Below are positions 14,101 through 23,200 of a stretch of DNA of 64,000 bases, one piece after another. The stretch's first letter is position 1. Each line of letters opens with the position of its first letter. The position numbers were made by a program, and so were the translations under genes. This DNA comes from Oegoconia quadripuncta (Eukaryota > Arthropoda > Insecta > Lepidoptera > Autostichidae): the NCBI GenBank assembly GCA_949316235.1, contig OX438741.1, positions 23,340,324-23,404,323 on the forward strand, read 5' to 3'. The notes under the pieces were generated by a model. The model did no database searches, had not been told where the DNA came from, and worked only from the letters and a program-made list of their open reading frames with translations.

Positions 14101-15784
14101 AATACAATTGCAACTAAGTTTAGGCAGAAGTTTACTCTGTCTCTGGTTAGGTGTGCTACGTTCCAGTGTTGGACTTTGGAACCCGCTGTTGTCTCCATTT
14201 GGACGTAGGTGTTATTGACTAGAAATGTACCTATATTTTTAAAGACTTTTTAAACAAAGATCAGACAATAAAATTATCAATGAATTCGTATTACTGTTAT
14301 GACTACATTTTATTTAACTTGTTTATTTACTCGTATTTGTACTTTCGGGTGAAATCTTACAAGTTAAATTTGGACCACTTCCCGATTTTCAATTGAGCTG
14401 AAATTCTGCATACGCATGTAAGTCGGATGACAATACAAAATTGGTATCATTGAGCTGGTCCTATGATGGAGCCGGAAGGAGGCCATGGAAACACTTTGAC
14501 TAGATTTGTCGTGACAAGTAGTCTGATCCTAAATAGCATCTAGAGCTCGGGCACAGGTACTCACCAACGGCATATACATAGTAAACATTTCTCCTCCAAA
14601 CTCAAACTCCTGTGAAATAATGCTACATTTCGTATTAAACATAACACTAATCAGAATAACAGTGAGGTTGATATTTTTGGGTTTTGTGTCTGTAATATAT
14701 ATCTTTCGAGTTTTCATTTATGTTACTCGTGAATACTTACCTATTAAAATAGTATGATCAAGGTCTTCTGATGGAGCAAATATTATTTTGAAAAAATATT
14801 TTTAATGTAGAACGTTTAAGATGGAAGCGTGCTCATTCGGAGTGCCCAACTTATTTGGGGAACTGGCATCATATCTCAAACAGCCGAAACATAACAATGC
14901 CGTCAATATGCTGCTTTGCAGCAGACTTAGATAAGAATGGCCTTATCAACCAAATCGAGAGCCCTTTTCTTTTATTTTATGCACGACGGGATAGCATTTA
15001 ATCTCAATCACATCTGATAGTAAGTGAAGATGAAGCTTATCTCTGACATGTAGACTTAGATAGGTAAGAAGCTAGCCAGGCGGACATTTAAAATACCCTA
15101 CCACCGACCAAACCGAGTACTAAATATGTACTCCGGTGGGGATCGAAACCGCGACCTCCGATTCTTAAAGCTACAGAGGCAGTGGAATGTAAAGTTTTAA
15201 AATGGAGATTGCCGGGTTATGTATGCAGTGGCTATAGAACCCGCAATCTCCATTTTAAAACATGTGCATACATGCCACGGATGTAGGTAATAAACATATA
15301 GAGAGAAACTTTATCTCTATTAGGAAAAAATATTAATGACATGTATTACGTACGTTTAACGACCTGTTTGGTATAGTGCTTAGAAACTCTGACCACTATA
15401 CCAAAAGGTCGCGGGTTCGAATCCCGCAAGGGGCATATGTTTGTATGACGAATACGGACACGTGTACCCGAGTTATGGATGTTTTCATTTATAATATTTA
15501 TATTTATTTAAAAAAAATGTATTTATGTAGTAAATCAACCATCTGGTATCCACAACACAAGCCCATAGTTGCTTAATGTGGAACTAGATGGCGCTGTGTG
15601 TATATCCAAGGATATTTATTTATTTATGTACGAACCGACAAAAGTACTAAATATATTATAAATTACCTGCCAAATACACCGCTCGATAGGTTGATTCAAA
15701 GAAAGCGGTTTCTAGTTTCCCACTAGACTCTTTCAAAGCTTCAGTTTCAGTTAATTTCCTCCATAGTAAATTGAGGAACCCCAT
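4328..15784 (-). CDS. Odorant receptor, complete nine-exon gene, 416 aa
   Basis: Insect odorant receptor: a 7-TM chemosensory channel subunit expected in olfactory sensory neuron membranes as a heteromer with Orco. Exons in transcript order: 15784-15667, 13963-13776, 11922-11759, 11014-10761, 9835-9739, 9138-9039, 8865-8758, 5712-5548, 4384-4328. They total 1251 nt, all introns are GT/AG and all phases agree. Landmarks: start MGFLNLLW; CSELWYLLT (residues about 66-74); SMESPHFD (about 115-122); HYASYFVMVNDLIMQAHLM (about 190-208, exon 4); LRNLVEQHQFIL (about 262-273); STPMLCQF and ICFAGYQ (exon 6); FIFCRWCDEIKMQ (end of exon 7); YCSGWE and PLVLTAGGLYDLSL (exon 8); SYSALTLLLR then stop (exon 9). 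The length is normal for lepidopteran ORs, with no frameshift or internal stop. A possible AATAAA lies at 4057-4052, about 270 nt past the stop. Introns carry SINE, RTE and other insertions. The ligand and subclade cannot be told from the sequence; it is not Orco. Confidence 0.93.
4795..4912. repeat. Cluster of short palindromes
   Basis: Contains the perfect palindromes CCGACATGTCGG (about 4808) and GACAACGTTGTC (about 4860), plus the near-copies CCGACATGTGGG and GACAACATTGTC and a near-palindrome around AGGAATTAAAATTCCT. It lies in the last intron of the complete OR gene. Confidence 0.7.
4978..5216 (+). repeat. Dispersed repeat family E
   Basis: Begins CAACCCGTCTCTTCCCGTGG and TAAAAGGCGACTA, ends GGGATAAAAGTCGTGACAT. 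Related copies lie at 37973-38224, 42695-43070 and 55447-55712. About 230-270 bp with no coding capacity; class unknown. Confidence 0.75.
5242..5474 (+). mobile_element. SINE family C, 5'-truncated
   Basis: Carries the body of family C (CTAGCTACCACCAACTTATC ... CACCTGATGTTAAGTG on the opposite strand) and ends GTTGTGCATTAAAAAAAAT. It lacks the tRNA-like head. It sits within 75 bp of the exon 8 donor of the OR gene. Confidence 0.85.
5866..6208 (+). mobile_element. SINE family C, full length
   Basis: Head GACCGCCTCCTTGGTTCAAT, B-box-like GCGGGTTCGATCACC, common body, and tail GTGCATAAAAAAAAAC. About 340 bp, in intron 7 of the OR gene. Confidence 0.9.
7747..7775. repeat. (TTTA)n microsatellite
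   Basis: Run of ATTT units, in intron 7 of the OR gene. Confidence 0.85.
8068..8118. repeat. (GT)n microsatellite
   Basis: About 22 GT units, then GGGTGTGTGCGCGC. Intronic. Confidence 0.95.
9470..9607 (+). repeat. Dispersed repeat shared with 18240-18360
   Basis: Contains AAAATCGGTCAAGCCGTTCA and ends CTGACACAGTCGGGTTAACG. It lies in intron 5 of the OR gene and is not an exon. Confidence 0.6.
10375..10465 (+). repeat. Lepidopteran dispersed repeat end
   Basis: Contains ACAGACGGATGGACGGGCGG followed by TTTTGGTTACGGAACTCTAA. This combination is common at the ends of dispersed repeats in moth and butterfly genomes. No element boundary was defined. Confidence 0.45.
11035..11280 (-). mobile_element. 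RTE-type LINE, 3' end fragment
   Basis: Minus-strand reading contains ERSDGRWDIKVLDW and LTRWTDDLIHIAG, degenerate forms of the C-terminal motif DGRWG...RPPTRWTDDL of RTE-like reverse transcriptase proteins, then a tail with repeated TGATGA. It lies in intron 3 of the OR gene, ending about 20 bp before the exon 4 acceptor. Confidence 0.75.
12494..12889. mobile_element. 396-bp insertion with 14-bp target-site duplication
   Basis: The exact sequence AGTATCTATTGACA stands at 12480-12493 and again at 12890-12903, directly flanking this segment. The segment is richer in G+C than its surroundings and has no ORF. A 14-bp duplication fits target-primed LINE or SINE insertion. No family was recognised. 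Confidence 0.65.
13549..13585 (-). mobile_element. LINE 3' terminus remnant
   Basis: TTTTTATATGAAAGGGCGGC matches the 3' terminus of the LINE fragments at 25855-26167 and 61856-62140; only the last 30 or so bases remain. Confidence 0.5.
14836..14942 (-). mobile_element. SINE family C fragment
   Basis: Diverged internal part: TTTGGGGAACTGGC, CAGCCGAAACATAACAATGC and CAGCAGACTTAGATAAGA. Confidence 0.65.
14972..15183 (-). mobile_element. SINE family C, internally deleted
   Basis: Starts TTTTATGCACGACGGGATAG, jumps over the middle of the element, and ends with GGGGATCGAAACCGCGACCT plus a degraded head, CTACAGAGGC. Confidence 0.8.
15194..15261. other. Long perfect hairpin in OR intron 1
   Basis: Arms 15194-15218 and 15238-15261 pair over 24 bp with one bulged C; the shared core is TTTTAAAATGGAGATTGC. 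The loop is 19 nt. It directly follows a SINE end. It is the size of a miRNA precursor, but a degenerate palindromic MITE is equally likely. Confidence 0.7.
15359..15625 (+). mobile_element. tRNA-derived SINE, family B
   Basis: Head ACGACCTGTTTGGTATAGTG, B box GGGTTCGAATCCCGCAAGG, body with CATCTGGTATCCACAACACA and GATGGCGCTGTGTGTATATC, ending in ATTTATTTATT. Other copies: 24690-24934 and 56406-56677. Confidence 0.9.
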
Positions 15785-16139
15785 CTTTCCACCTGACACC
15801 GACGAGGCAACAATGGCTGCTCGAATCGTTGTACACCTTTATAGCGCGTCAAGTATCACGGGATTGTTTCCACTTTACACCATATGTGGTGGATATGAGC
15901 ACAGTTTTTAGTTATTATAATAAAATTGTGTAATTGCGATTTTAAGTGATCTATGTGTTATTACTAAAGTTTTTTAGTTAGTAGTTTTCTTTAGCAATAC
16001 TAGAAAATTAATGATATATAGAAACACACGGCATAGCTGTATCTGCACCATTAATGGTCAGATATGATTATTCAGTAGGTATATTAATTTCGTGTATGAG
16101 ACATTTTGGATGACACTAATTTGTGTGTTCACTGTAAAA

Positions 16140-16275
16140 TTATACAATACAATGCAATACAAATACTCTTTATTGCGCAAAATAATTTACAATAATTTTT
16201 GATGATAACAATAGAACACAATTAGGCGGTCTTATCACTAAAAGCGATCTCTTCCAGACAACCCACAGCTATGGG
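16140..16275 (+). mobile_element. LINE 3' tail fragment
   Basis: TACAATACAATGCAATACAA, then CTTTATTGCGCAAAATAATT and AAAGCGATCTCTTCCAGACA. Matches the tail of the LINE at 62690-64000 and the fragment at 23730-23870. Confidence 0.6.
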
Positions 16276-16429
16276 ACATTTGTAGGTAGAAAAATAGGTA
16301 GGGTGCACGATACTACCAACAAAAGTAATAATTAAAAATATAATAATAATATCATATTAATAGACTTTATTATATAAATATATATGTTTATATATAAATA
16401 AATAAATATATATATATAAGTACTTTTTT

Positions 16430-16545
16430 ATAATAAATAATAATAATAAATATTTCGGACACTTACACCAATCATCTAGTCCCAAACTAAGCAAAGCTTG
16501 TGCTATGGATACTAGATAACGGATAAATATACATAAATATTTATT
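16430..16545 (-). mobile_element. SINE family A, 3' half
   Basis: Contains TTTCGGACACTTACACCAAT and CTAGTCCCAAACTAAGCAAA; the head is missing. Confidence 0.8.
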
Positions 16546-16980
16546 TATAAAAAGTGACAACTTTGATTTTGTAAAAAACTTGGGCTAAATTAATTGAATT
16601 GTAAGGTTACAAAAGAATATTTGAAATGTTGTTTTATTGAGGCCTTGTTTTGATTAATATCTATTGTTCTTCCATTATTTGGCGTAATGGAGAAGAAGCC
16701 TATGCCCATCAGTGGGTGGATGTGGGCTGAGATTGATTGATGGATTGATTGTTCGGAAATGTCAAAGCGGTTTCTACAAATAGTCACAGATTTGTAGGTA
16801 ATTCTTAATTGGATATACACATTCTCGATTTTGTCAAAAAAAAATAAGATGTAACAATACAAAAGTATTAATTAGATGATCGGAAAATTTTAGAAATAAT
16901 TTATTAAGTTGTACAATAAAAATTCATACATTACAAAGAGTAGAATCAACGAAGTCTATCAGCTCACAGAGACTATAGTA

Positions 16981-17973
16981 TACAGGGCGTCCCAAAGTTA
17001 TGGGACATGAAGTGGAAGTACCTTAAATATTGTAGATAGTGAATTTTGCTCAAAGAAGACTTTATGTTATTTTTAAAAGTTAGTAATTCTGCATTCATAG
17101 ATTTTCTAAAAATTATTTGCTTCGGCTGGGAATCGAACCGACTCAAATGTGAAAAAAAAAACACCCTACTTTTATGATGCCAATCGAAAGAATAGCTAAA
17201 AAATAATAACTCTGCCTAAGTAACATAGTATTTTAAAAGAAAGGAACAACGTGAAATTAATCATTTTAATCAAATAAAAAACATACATGAAACTGCCGTA
17301 GTCAATTAAGTAGGTATTTTTTTGTAAATTAATTAATTAAATGCTCAAAATGTGATCCCTCTTGTCTTACGCAAATCGCCAATCTTTTAATGAGCCCGCT
17401 GCCTGTTGATTTTCTAATCATTTTATGGTGAACACTCGATGTGATATGGCACAATTCTGTTTGCAACTCGCCTAAGTTTTTAATTTGCCTTCTGTCTAGC
17501 TTACAGAGGACGTATTGAAATACAAGTTTTATCATTTCATCTACACGTGCACTTATAATAAGGAAAACTATGTTAGTACCTATTTTATGAAGTGGGTACT
17601 TATTTACGAATAATCAATGCTATCTTTGGAATGATAATATCGCTACTTTTCGAACGTCGTCGGCAATAAATAACTTTCTTGAAATTTGACTCAATCATTT
17701 TATGTTGTTCCTTTCTTTTAAAATACTATGTTACTTAGGCAGAGTTATTATTTTTTAGCTATTCTTTCGATTGGCATCATAAAAGTAGGGTGTTTTTTTT
17801 TCACATTTAAGTCGGTTCGATTCCCAGCCGAAGCAAGTAATTTTTAGAAAATCTATGAATGCAGAATTACTAACTTTTAAAAATAACATAAAGTCTTCTT
17901 TGAGCAAAATTCACTATCTACAATATTTAAGGTACTTCCCCTTCATGTCCCATAACTTTGGGACGCCCTGTAT
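16981..17973 (-). mobile_element. Mariner-like element with about 270-bp inverted repeats
   Basis: Both ends read TACAGGGCGTCCCAAAGTTA inward, and the inverted arms match with few differences over about 270 bp. TA flanks both ends, as in Tc1/mariner insertion. The unique middle encodes on the minus strand (17535-17329) a fragment ending [18 protein letters not shown], which resembles the C-terminus of mariner-type transposases; the catalytic core is absent, so it cannot move by itself. Each arm carries a pol III B-box-like GGTTCGATTCCCAGCC. It lies between the OR and SLC45 genes. Confidence 0.85.
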
Positions 17974-17981
17974 ATACTATA

Positions 17982-18012
17982 CCGATTGTGCGTGCACTAT
18001 ACGCACAATCGG
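17982..18012. other. Perfect 12-bp hairpin
   Basis: CCGATTGTGCGT (17982-17993) and its exact reverse complement ACGCACAATCGG (18001-18012) with a 7-nt loop, nine bases right of the mariner-like element. Confidence 0.85.
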
Positions 18013-18239
18013 AAAAGTACCTATTACTGAAGAAAACTTTTTATAGTGGCGACTCAAATGTAGTTTGGTATTAAAGCGACGCTTTTCAGCGATGACACCG
18101 TCTAAGGTTACACTAATTCACTACCTAATTTTACAAATACTGTAAATAACTATGTAGGGATGTATTAAAAAATCAAAAACCCGACAGCATAAGATGTTGT
18201 ATTTTGCGGGCGTTATGTTGGATTTTTAAATCAACGACA

Positions 18240-18360
18240 CCTTGCACTTGAAAATCGGTCAAGCCGTTTAGGCTACCGGAGGTAACTAGACATCTACACA
18301 CATACCTTCACTCGAAAAACATTACCCTCTCCCGGGGCAGTCGGGTAAATGGGAAGCAAT
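18240..18360 (+). repeat. Dispersed repeat shared with 9480-9605
   Basis: Both carry CACCTTGCAC (or CATCTTGCAC), AAATCGGTCAAGCCGTT, AGGCTAC and a GGCAGTCGGGT end. Class unknown. Confidence 0.6.
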
Positions 18361-18635
18361 AAATGTTACACAATGTTTGCACTAAAATAAGTAGGTATAT
18401 TTACATTATTCATATTCATAACATTCACATATCATTATATTCGATTTCATTTAGTACGTAATTTATGATCTTATTACATTTGGGCAAACAACAAGCATGT
18501 ACTTAAATTACACGTATGATACCTATTTTGAAATAAGAACATTTTTGTCATGCATGTCATGATGGATGAGGCTCGGATAATCGACCATATCAAGTCAACC
18601 CTGTTCTGCTTGTACTAAACGGGTATTTTTTTTAA

Positions 18636-18880
18636 TAATAATAATAATAATAAATAAATATTTCGGACACTTACACCAATCATCTAGTCCCAAACTAAGC
18701 AAAGCTTGTGCTATGGATACTAGATAACGGATATACATACATAAATATTTATATAACCATCCATGACTCGGGAATAAATGTTTGTATTCATCACACAAAC
18801 ATTTACCCGTCGCGGGATTCGAACCCGCAACCGTTGGTTTCGCTGACAGGGTCACTATCCACTACACCAATCGGTCGTCC
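18636..18880 (-). mobile_element. SINE family A, full length
   Basis: Minus-strand head GACCGATTGGTGTAGTGGAT, B box GGGTTCGAATCCCGCGACGG, complete body, and an AT-rich (TTA)n tail at 18636-18660. Confidence 0.9.
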
Positions 18881-18939
18881 ATTTTTTTGATTTGAGTTTA
18901 TAATGCGTGGAATAACTTTATCGCGGATGTTTAATTTGT

Positions 18940-19035
18940 TTATCCCACTATTTATTGGGCTAAAAAATATCCTGTCTTAATCCAGGGTATATTCTATCAA
19001 TATATCAAATTTCATCCCAATCCGTTCATACATTT
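18940..19035 (-). repeat. Helitron-like dispersed repeat fragment
   Basis: TATCCTGTCTTAATCCAGGG and AAATTTCATCCCAATCCGTT are the reverse complement of motifs in the repeat at 49380-49690. Confidence 0.5.
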
Positions 19036-19104
19036 CGCCGCAACAAACAATTATTCAATTTATAATATTACTTACATTGTTTAGCTTTAAGATCGTCATT
19101 CATT

Positions 19105-19240
19105 ACATACAAACTTTCAAATTCAAAAATATATTCGAAATGAATAAAGCGATTCTAATGAAACTTTATACGCATAAGTTAGTAAAGCATATTTTCGCAA
19201 TATTTAATTTTAAAAACGATATGTATCGCATTTCTCTTTT
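19105..19240. repeat. Relative of the foldback repeat at 45316-45603
   Basis: ACTTTCAAATTCAAAAATAT and GAAACTTTATACGCATAA match the left arm of that element. Confidence 0.5.
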
Positions 19241-20270
19241 TAAATCTTGACCATAACAGTCGATTATCCGAACATATCACTGAGATTCACAATTTTTTGA
19301 AATACAGTCTTATTTCTATATAATCCGATATCATTTTAATTCTTATAAAAGGCATTCTAGATACGTGACTTTTACATAATTTATTTTCTACGTAACGAGA
19401 TTCAACAATTTTCAACAATACTACTTAAATACCAATCAGGCGCTTAACAAACAGCGCCAAGTATCGTTTTGCGAATATAATATACAATTACGTCCAAAAC
19501 ATAATTTATTTCAGTCTAAACTAAAATATATCAGTTTTTCCATGTAGCAGTTATCCAATATATTGATAATATTTAGCTCATCTCCTATTATACAGACACA
19601 CTTACCGCAAAAACCAAATACAGCATGTATTTTAAACTGTCCTTTAAATAAAATACATGGGCTTGTACAAATATGGACGAAATGCTATTACTCTGACACT
19701 AGTATGCAATCTCTTTCGCATATATCCCATCTTTAATAGACTAGGCTGACGCTAACACAACATATTATAGAGATTTTTATAGCACTGTAAATATTATGGT
19801 ATAATTTTATAACAACATCCATAATAATTCTCTCCCTCTCACCATAACGAGAAAATAATCTGTCATTTGATCTAGATTCAGATTTGAAATTATACACCAT
19901 GAAACTTAAACCATGCCTTTACAATTTCGAGGGGTGTTTTACATTATACAAAATGAAATATGATAGCGTCAGTGTGGGTCCCAAACCTGCTTATACATTG
20001 AGCCTGTGAAGGAAAACTACCGCCTCCATTTCATAACATCCTTCATTATCGTTTTTAGTAAAATGTATGAAATCGTTTGGGAAATGTCATACTCAAAGCT
20101 TTTCTTTCAACTTGCAAGTACTTCCCGCCACTCTTTCCAGATCGGCAGAGGATGGACACCAAAGAATAAAGAAACGCCTTGCTTTTTTGATATAACATGA
20201 TCCTCAAATTGTTAAAACAGTTTTCAAAAACATCTTAATTTGAATTAGACAATCTAATTATAATAATACT
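19240..20270. other. 3' flank of the SLC45 gene, nothing else recognised
   Basis: AT-rich, likely containing the 3' UTR of the SLC45 gene. No polyadenylation signal could be fixed with confidence. Confidence 0.4.
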
Positions 20271-20277
20271 ATTAAAA

Positions 20278-23200
20278 TTACAGATCCAGGTATGTGATTT
20301 TGGTAGCTGTCAAAGCGGCCGCTGCAGCTAGAGCTGCGGCTACTGCCGTCACGGCGGCTGTCGTCCCCATAGCCTTCACCGCAAACCCCATGATGACAGA
20401 GACCAGCAGCTGGGCGACAAACACGCAGCTGCTGACTACAGCGACGTCGGTGCCAATTCCTCGCGGTTGGCCACATCCACCACCGGCGTTGTCCCACTGG
20501 AAAAATTACACTTATTTAAATTATTTAGACTGTGCGGTGATACGACTGTATAAAGAAGAACATGCGTTTTGTCTTTAACATTAAGATACATAAGTATTCT
20601 GTAAAGTGCCACACTTTTGTAATTGGCACCTTACCTTCAGAAAACAGCATTGTGTTCCAGTTTGATGAGTATTAGGCGATGTTGTAGGGTCTACAATGAT
20701 GATGAATCATAGCCATTATTGTCTATTAGGTATCCTGTCAGCATGTCTGTAGTCATATTTTTTCTTTCTCAACTCTTGTCAACCTATACTTCTGTGTTTC
20801 TCTTTGTCTTTTAAGAAAAGTGTGAGAGAAATGAACCGGAAAAGATCTTGAGAAGTCACGTTCCCCATAATAGATATATACTTACGTCATGACCGATGAC
20901 GAAAAATCCCTACAGAGACATGTACGATTTCAGACCAGTGTTGTGTTACAATCACCTCACATTATAATGTATTTATTAATTCTAAGATTTAGTAGCGCTC
21001 TAGAATAAATTTCTCATTAATTGACCCAAAAATTGTAGAACATTAAGTCACCCTAAATTTCCTGGAAAATTAAATTAGACTGATTTTCTTTCCTTCCTAT
21101 TCCTTCTATAAAATAAAAAAAAAACCTTTACAAAATGGGAAAATGGAAACAGTTTCACGTTCTACTATACAAGAGAAATATTTTAGCATTGGCGTTGCAT
21201 TTAGCGAATAATAATTACAAGGTGGGTCTAATGTGAATCTCTTTGAAGATGTTGTTGCCATCCATTATGTATAATTGTATAGTGTCCGTCGACATGCTAT
21301 CGACTGCCGATCGAGGAGCAAACGATGGTGTTGAATAATTTATCATATTATCGATAATTCCTCGTATTACTATTCACTGAACTGTCGACTGCCTATCACA
21401 CAGAATTTGATATATTAAAATTTACGTATATTTTAAAGACAATGTTGATATTGATACTTACAGTACCTAATCGTAGATAAAATTTCATTTGAATTATTCA
21501 AGATTATATTTCATAAACATTAATTTGTCACAGATATTAAAATTATTTCTTTTGCAGTTTCTCTACTCATCTAGACCGATTCGTGTAAATATTTTGCCCG
21601 ATATCTCTGACTCTCCTGCACATTTTAAAACCAGCCAATCAAACAAACTCTGATCAACCCGGAGTTTTAGCCACCAGGAATGTTTTTTTTTTATGCACGA
21701 CGGGTTCGTACTTGACCTCAATCACACCTGATGTTAAGTGATGATGAGGTCGAAGGTGGAAGCGTACTGACCCGGAAACCCAACACATTTGGGGGACTGG
21801 CTATCTTATCTCTGACAACCGGAACACAACAATGCTATTAACATTGCTGTTTGGCGGCAGATTTAGATAAGATGGTGGTAGCTAGCCAGGCGGACATTTT
21901 AAAATGCCCCACCACCAACCAAACCGAGTACTTAAACATATACCCCGCTGGGGATCGAACCCGCGACCTCCGAATCGTAAACCCAATGTTGTTTACATTG
22001 AGCCACGGAGGCGGTTAAAATTGTCAATGTCAACCACCGTTACTTTTAGTTCTTTAGGCTATTTACTGGTATTCGCCAGTCATCTTTGTCATCCGGTAAG
22101 GTTGTTACCGACTTTCATGATCTAAAATTCTGAATATTTAATTAATATCTAGTAGAATAATATCTCACATTCCTATTCCATCGTAAAAGTAATGTAATTG
22201 TGGGTTTTATTTCTGAAGATTTCCACCAAATCAAATCGAAAATGCTTTATTTTGTAGGTACACAGCGTACACTTAAAATAGTCAGATTTTACATTTTTAA
22301 AGCTACTGCTTGTTCAAAAGACAATTTTACCCTGAGAAGAACAAGCAAGAAACTCGAGAGGTTGATCTTTAAAAAAAAAGGCTTATTACAAAAAGGCACA
22401 AAAATATTTCATTAATCCACCAAGTCGAATACGAATCCCGACTATGTACCTGGTACCTAGTTATGTTACGGTGTGAATAATGACTATATAGAATAATAAT
22501 CAGGTGCTTTGAACAAATGAGCTGTCGCATTACCTGTCAAACAAACTGAAATTATACGTCTACGTTATACAAAAAACAAACAATTTAAGTCTTGACTAGA
22601 GTCGGTAATTACAGTTGTTATTTGAGGGTGAAAGCAATTTTCAGATGTCGGAGGGGTCTCCTTTATAACTTAGTTATATTTTCTATTAGAAAAACGCGTT
22701 TAATACAGTTAGCTGTAAGTTATGTTCATTTTAGAAAAAAAGTAACTATTTTTTGTATTTTAGAAAATAGTCACATAAAAAGTTTTGAAAGAAACCGCGA
22801 GCAAGTGGTCTGAATCGCGCTTCGAGGGTTCTGTACAAATTTGTATGTAGATAGTTCGTCCATCACGAGAACCAAGTCTCGAAGTGTAAGTTTGTAATCG
22901 CAAAAAAAAGATAATTTAACAAATTAGCTTGGACTAAGTTGTACCGCCATCCAGGCGTAGGGTTTGAATTATGTTTTATTATGTGGATAATTTTGGCTGT
23001 TTGGTAAAGAAAAACGAAATGGGTGAAATGTAAAAACCGTCATTATGACTTCTTCGACCACATCGTCACTTTCCATTAGGTGAGATTGTAATCAAAAAAA
23101 ATTTACAAGAAGAAAACTGACGCCGAGGCGGTTATAATCAATACCCTAGATTTTAGATACCTCAGGCAGCAGTAGCGGAGTACACCAGTACGAAGCGCGT

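Noticed and set aside
15359..15435. Possible tRNA gene with a clean B box
   Set aside because: It is the head of a SINE repeated with its body and tail elsewhere; the acceptor stem does not close. The same applies at 18800-18880, 24860-24934 and 56406-56485.
20294..20578. Alanine-rich plus-strand ORF
   Set aside because: It is antisense to SLC45 exon 9, where the minus strand reads a coherent final membrane span and stop.
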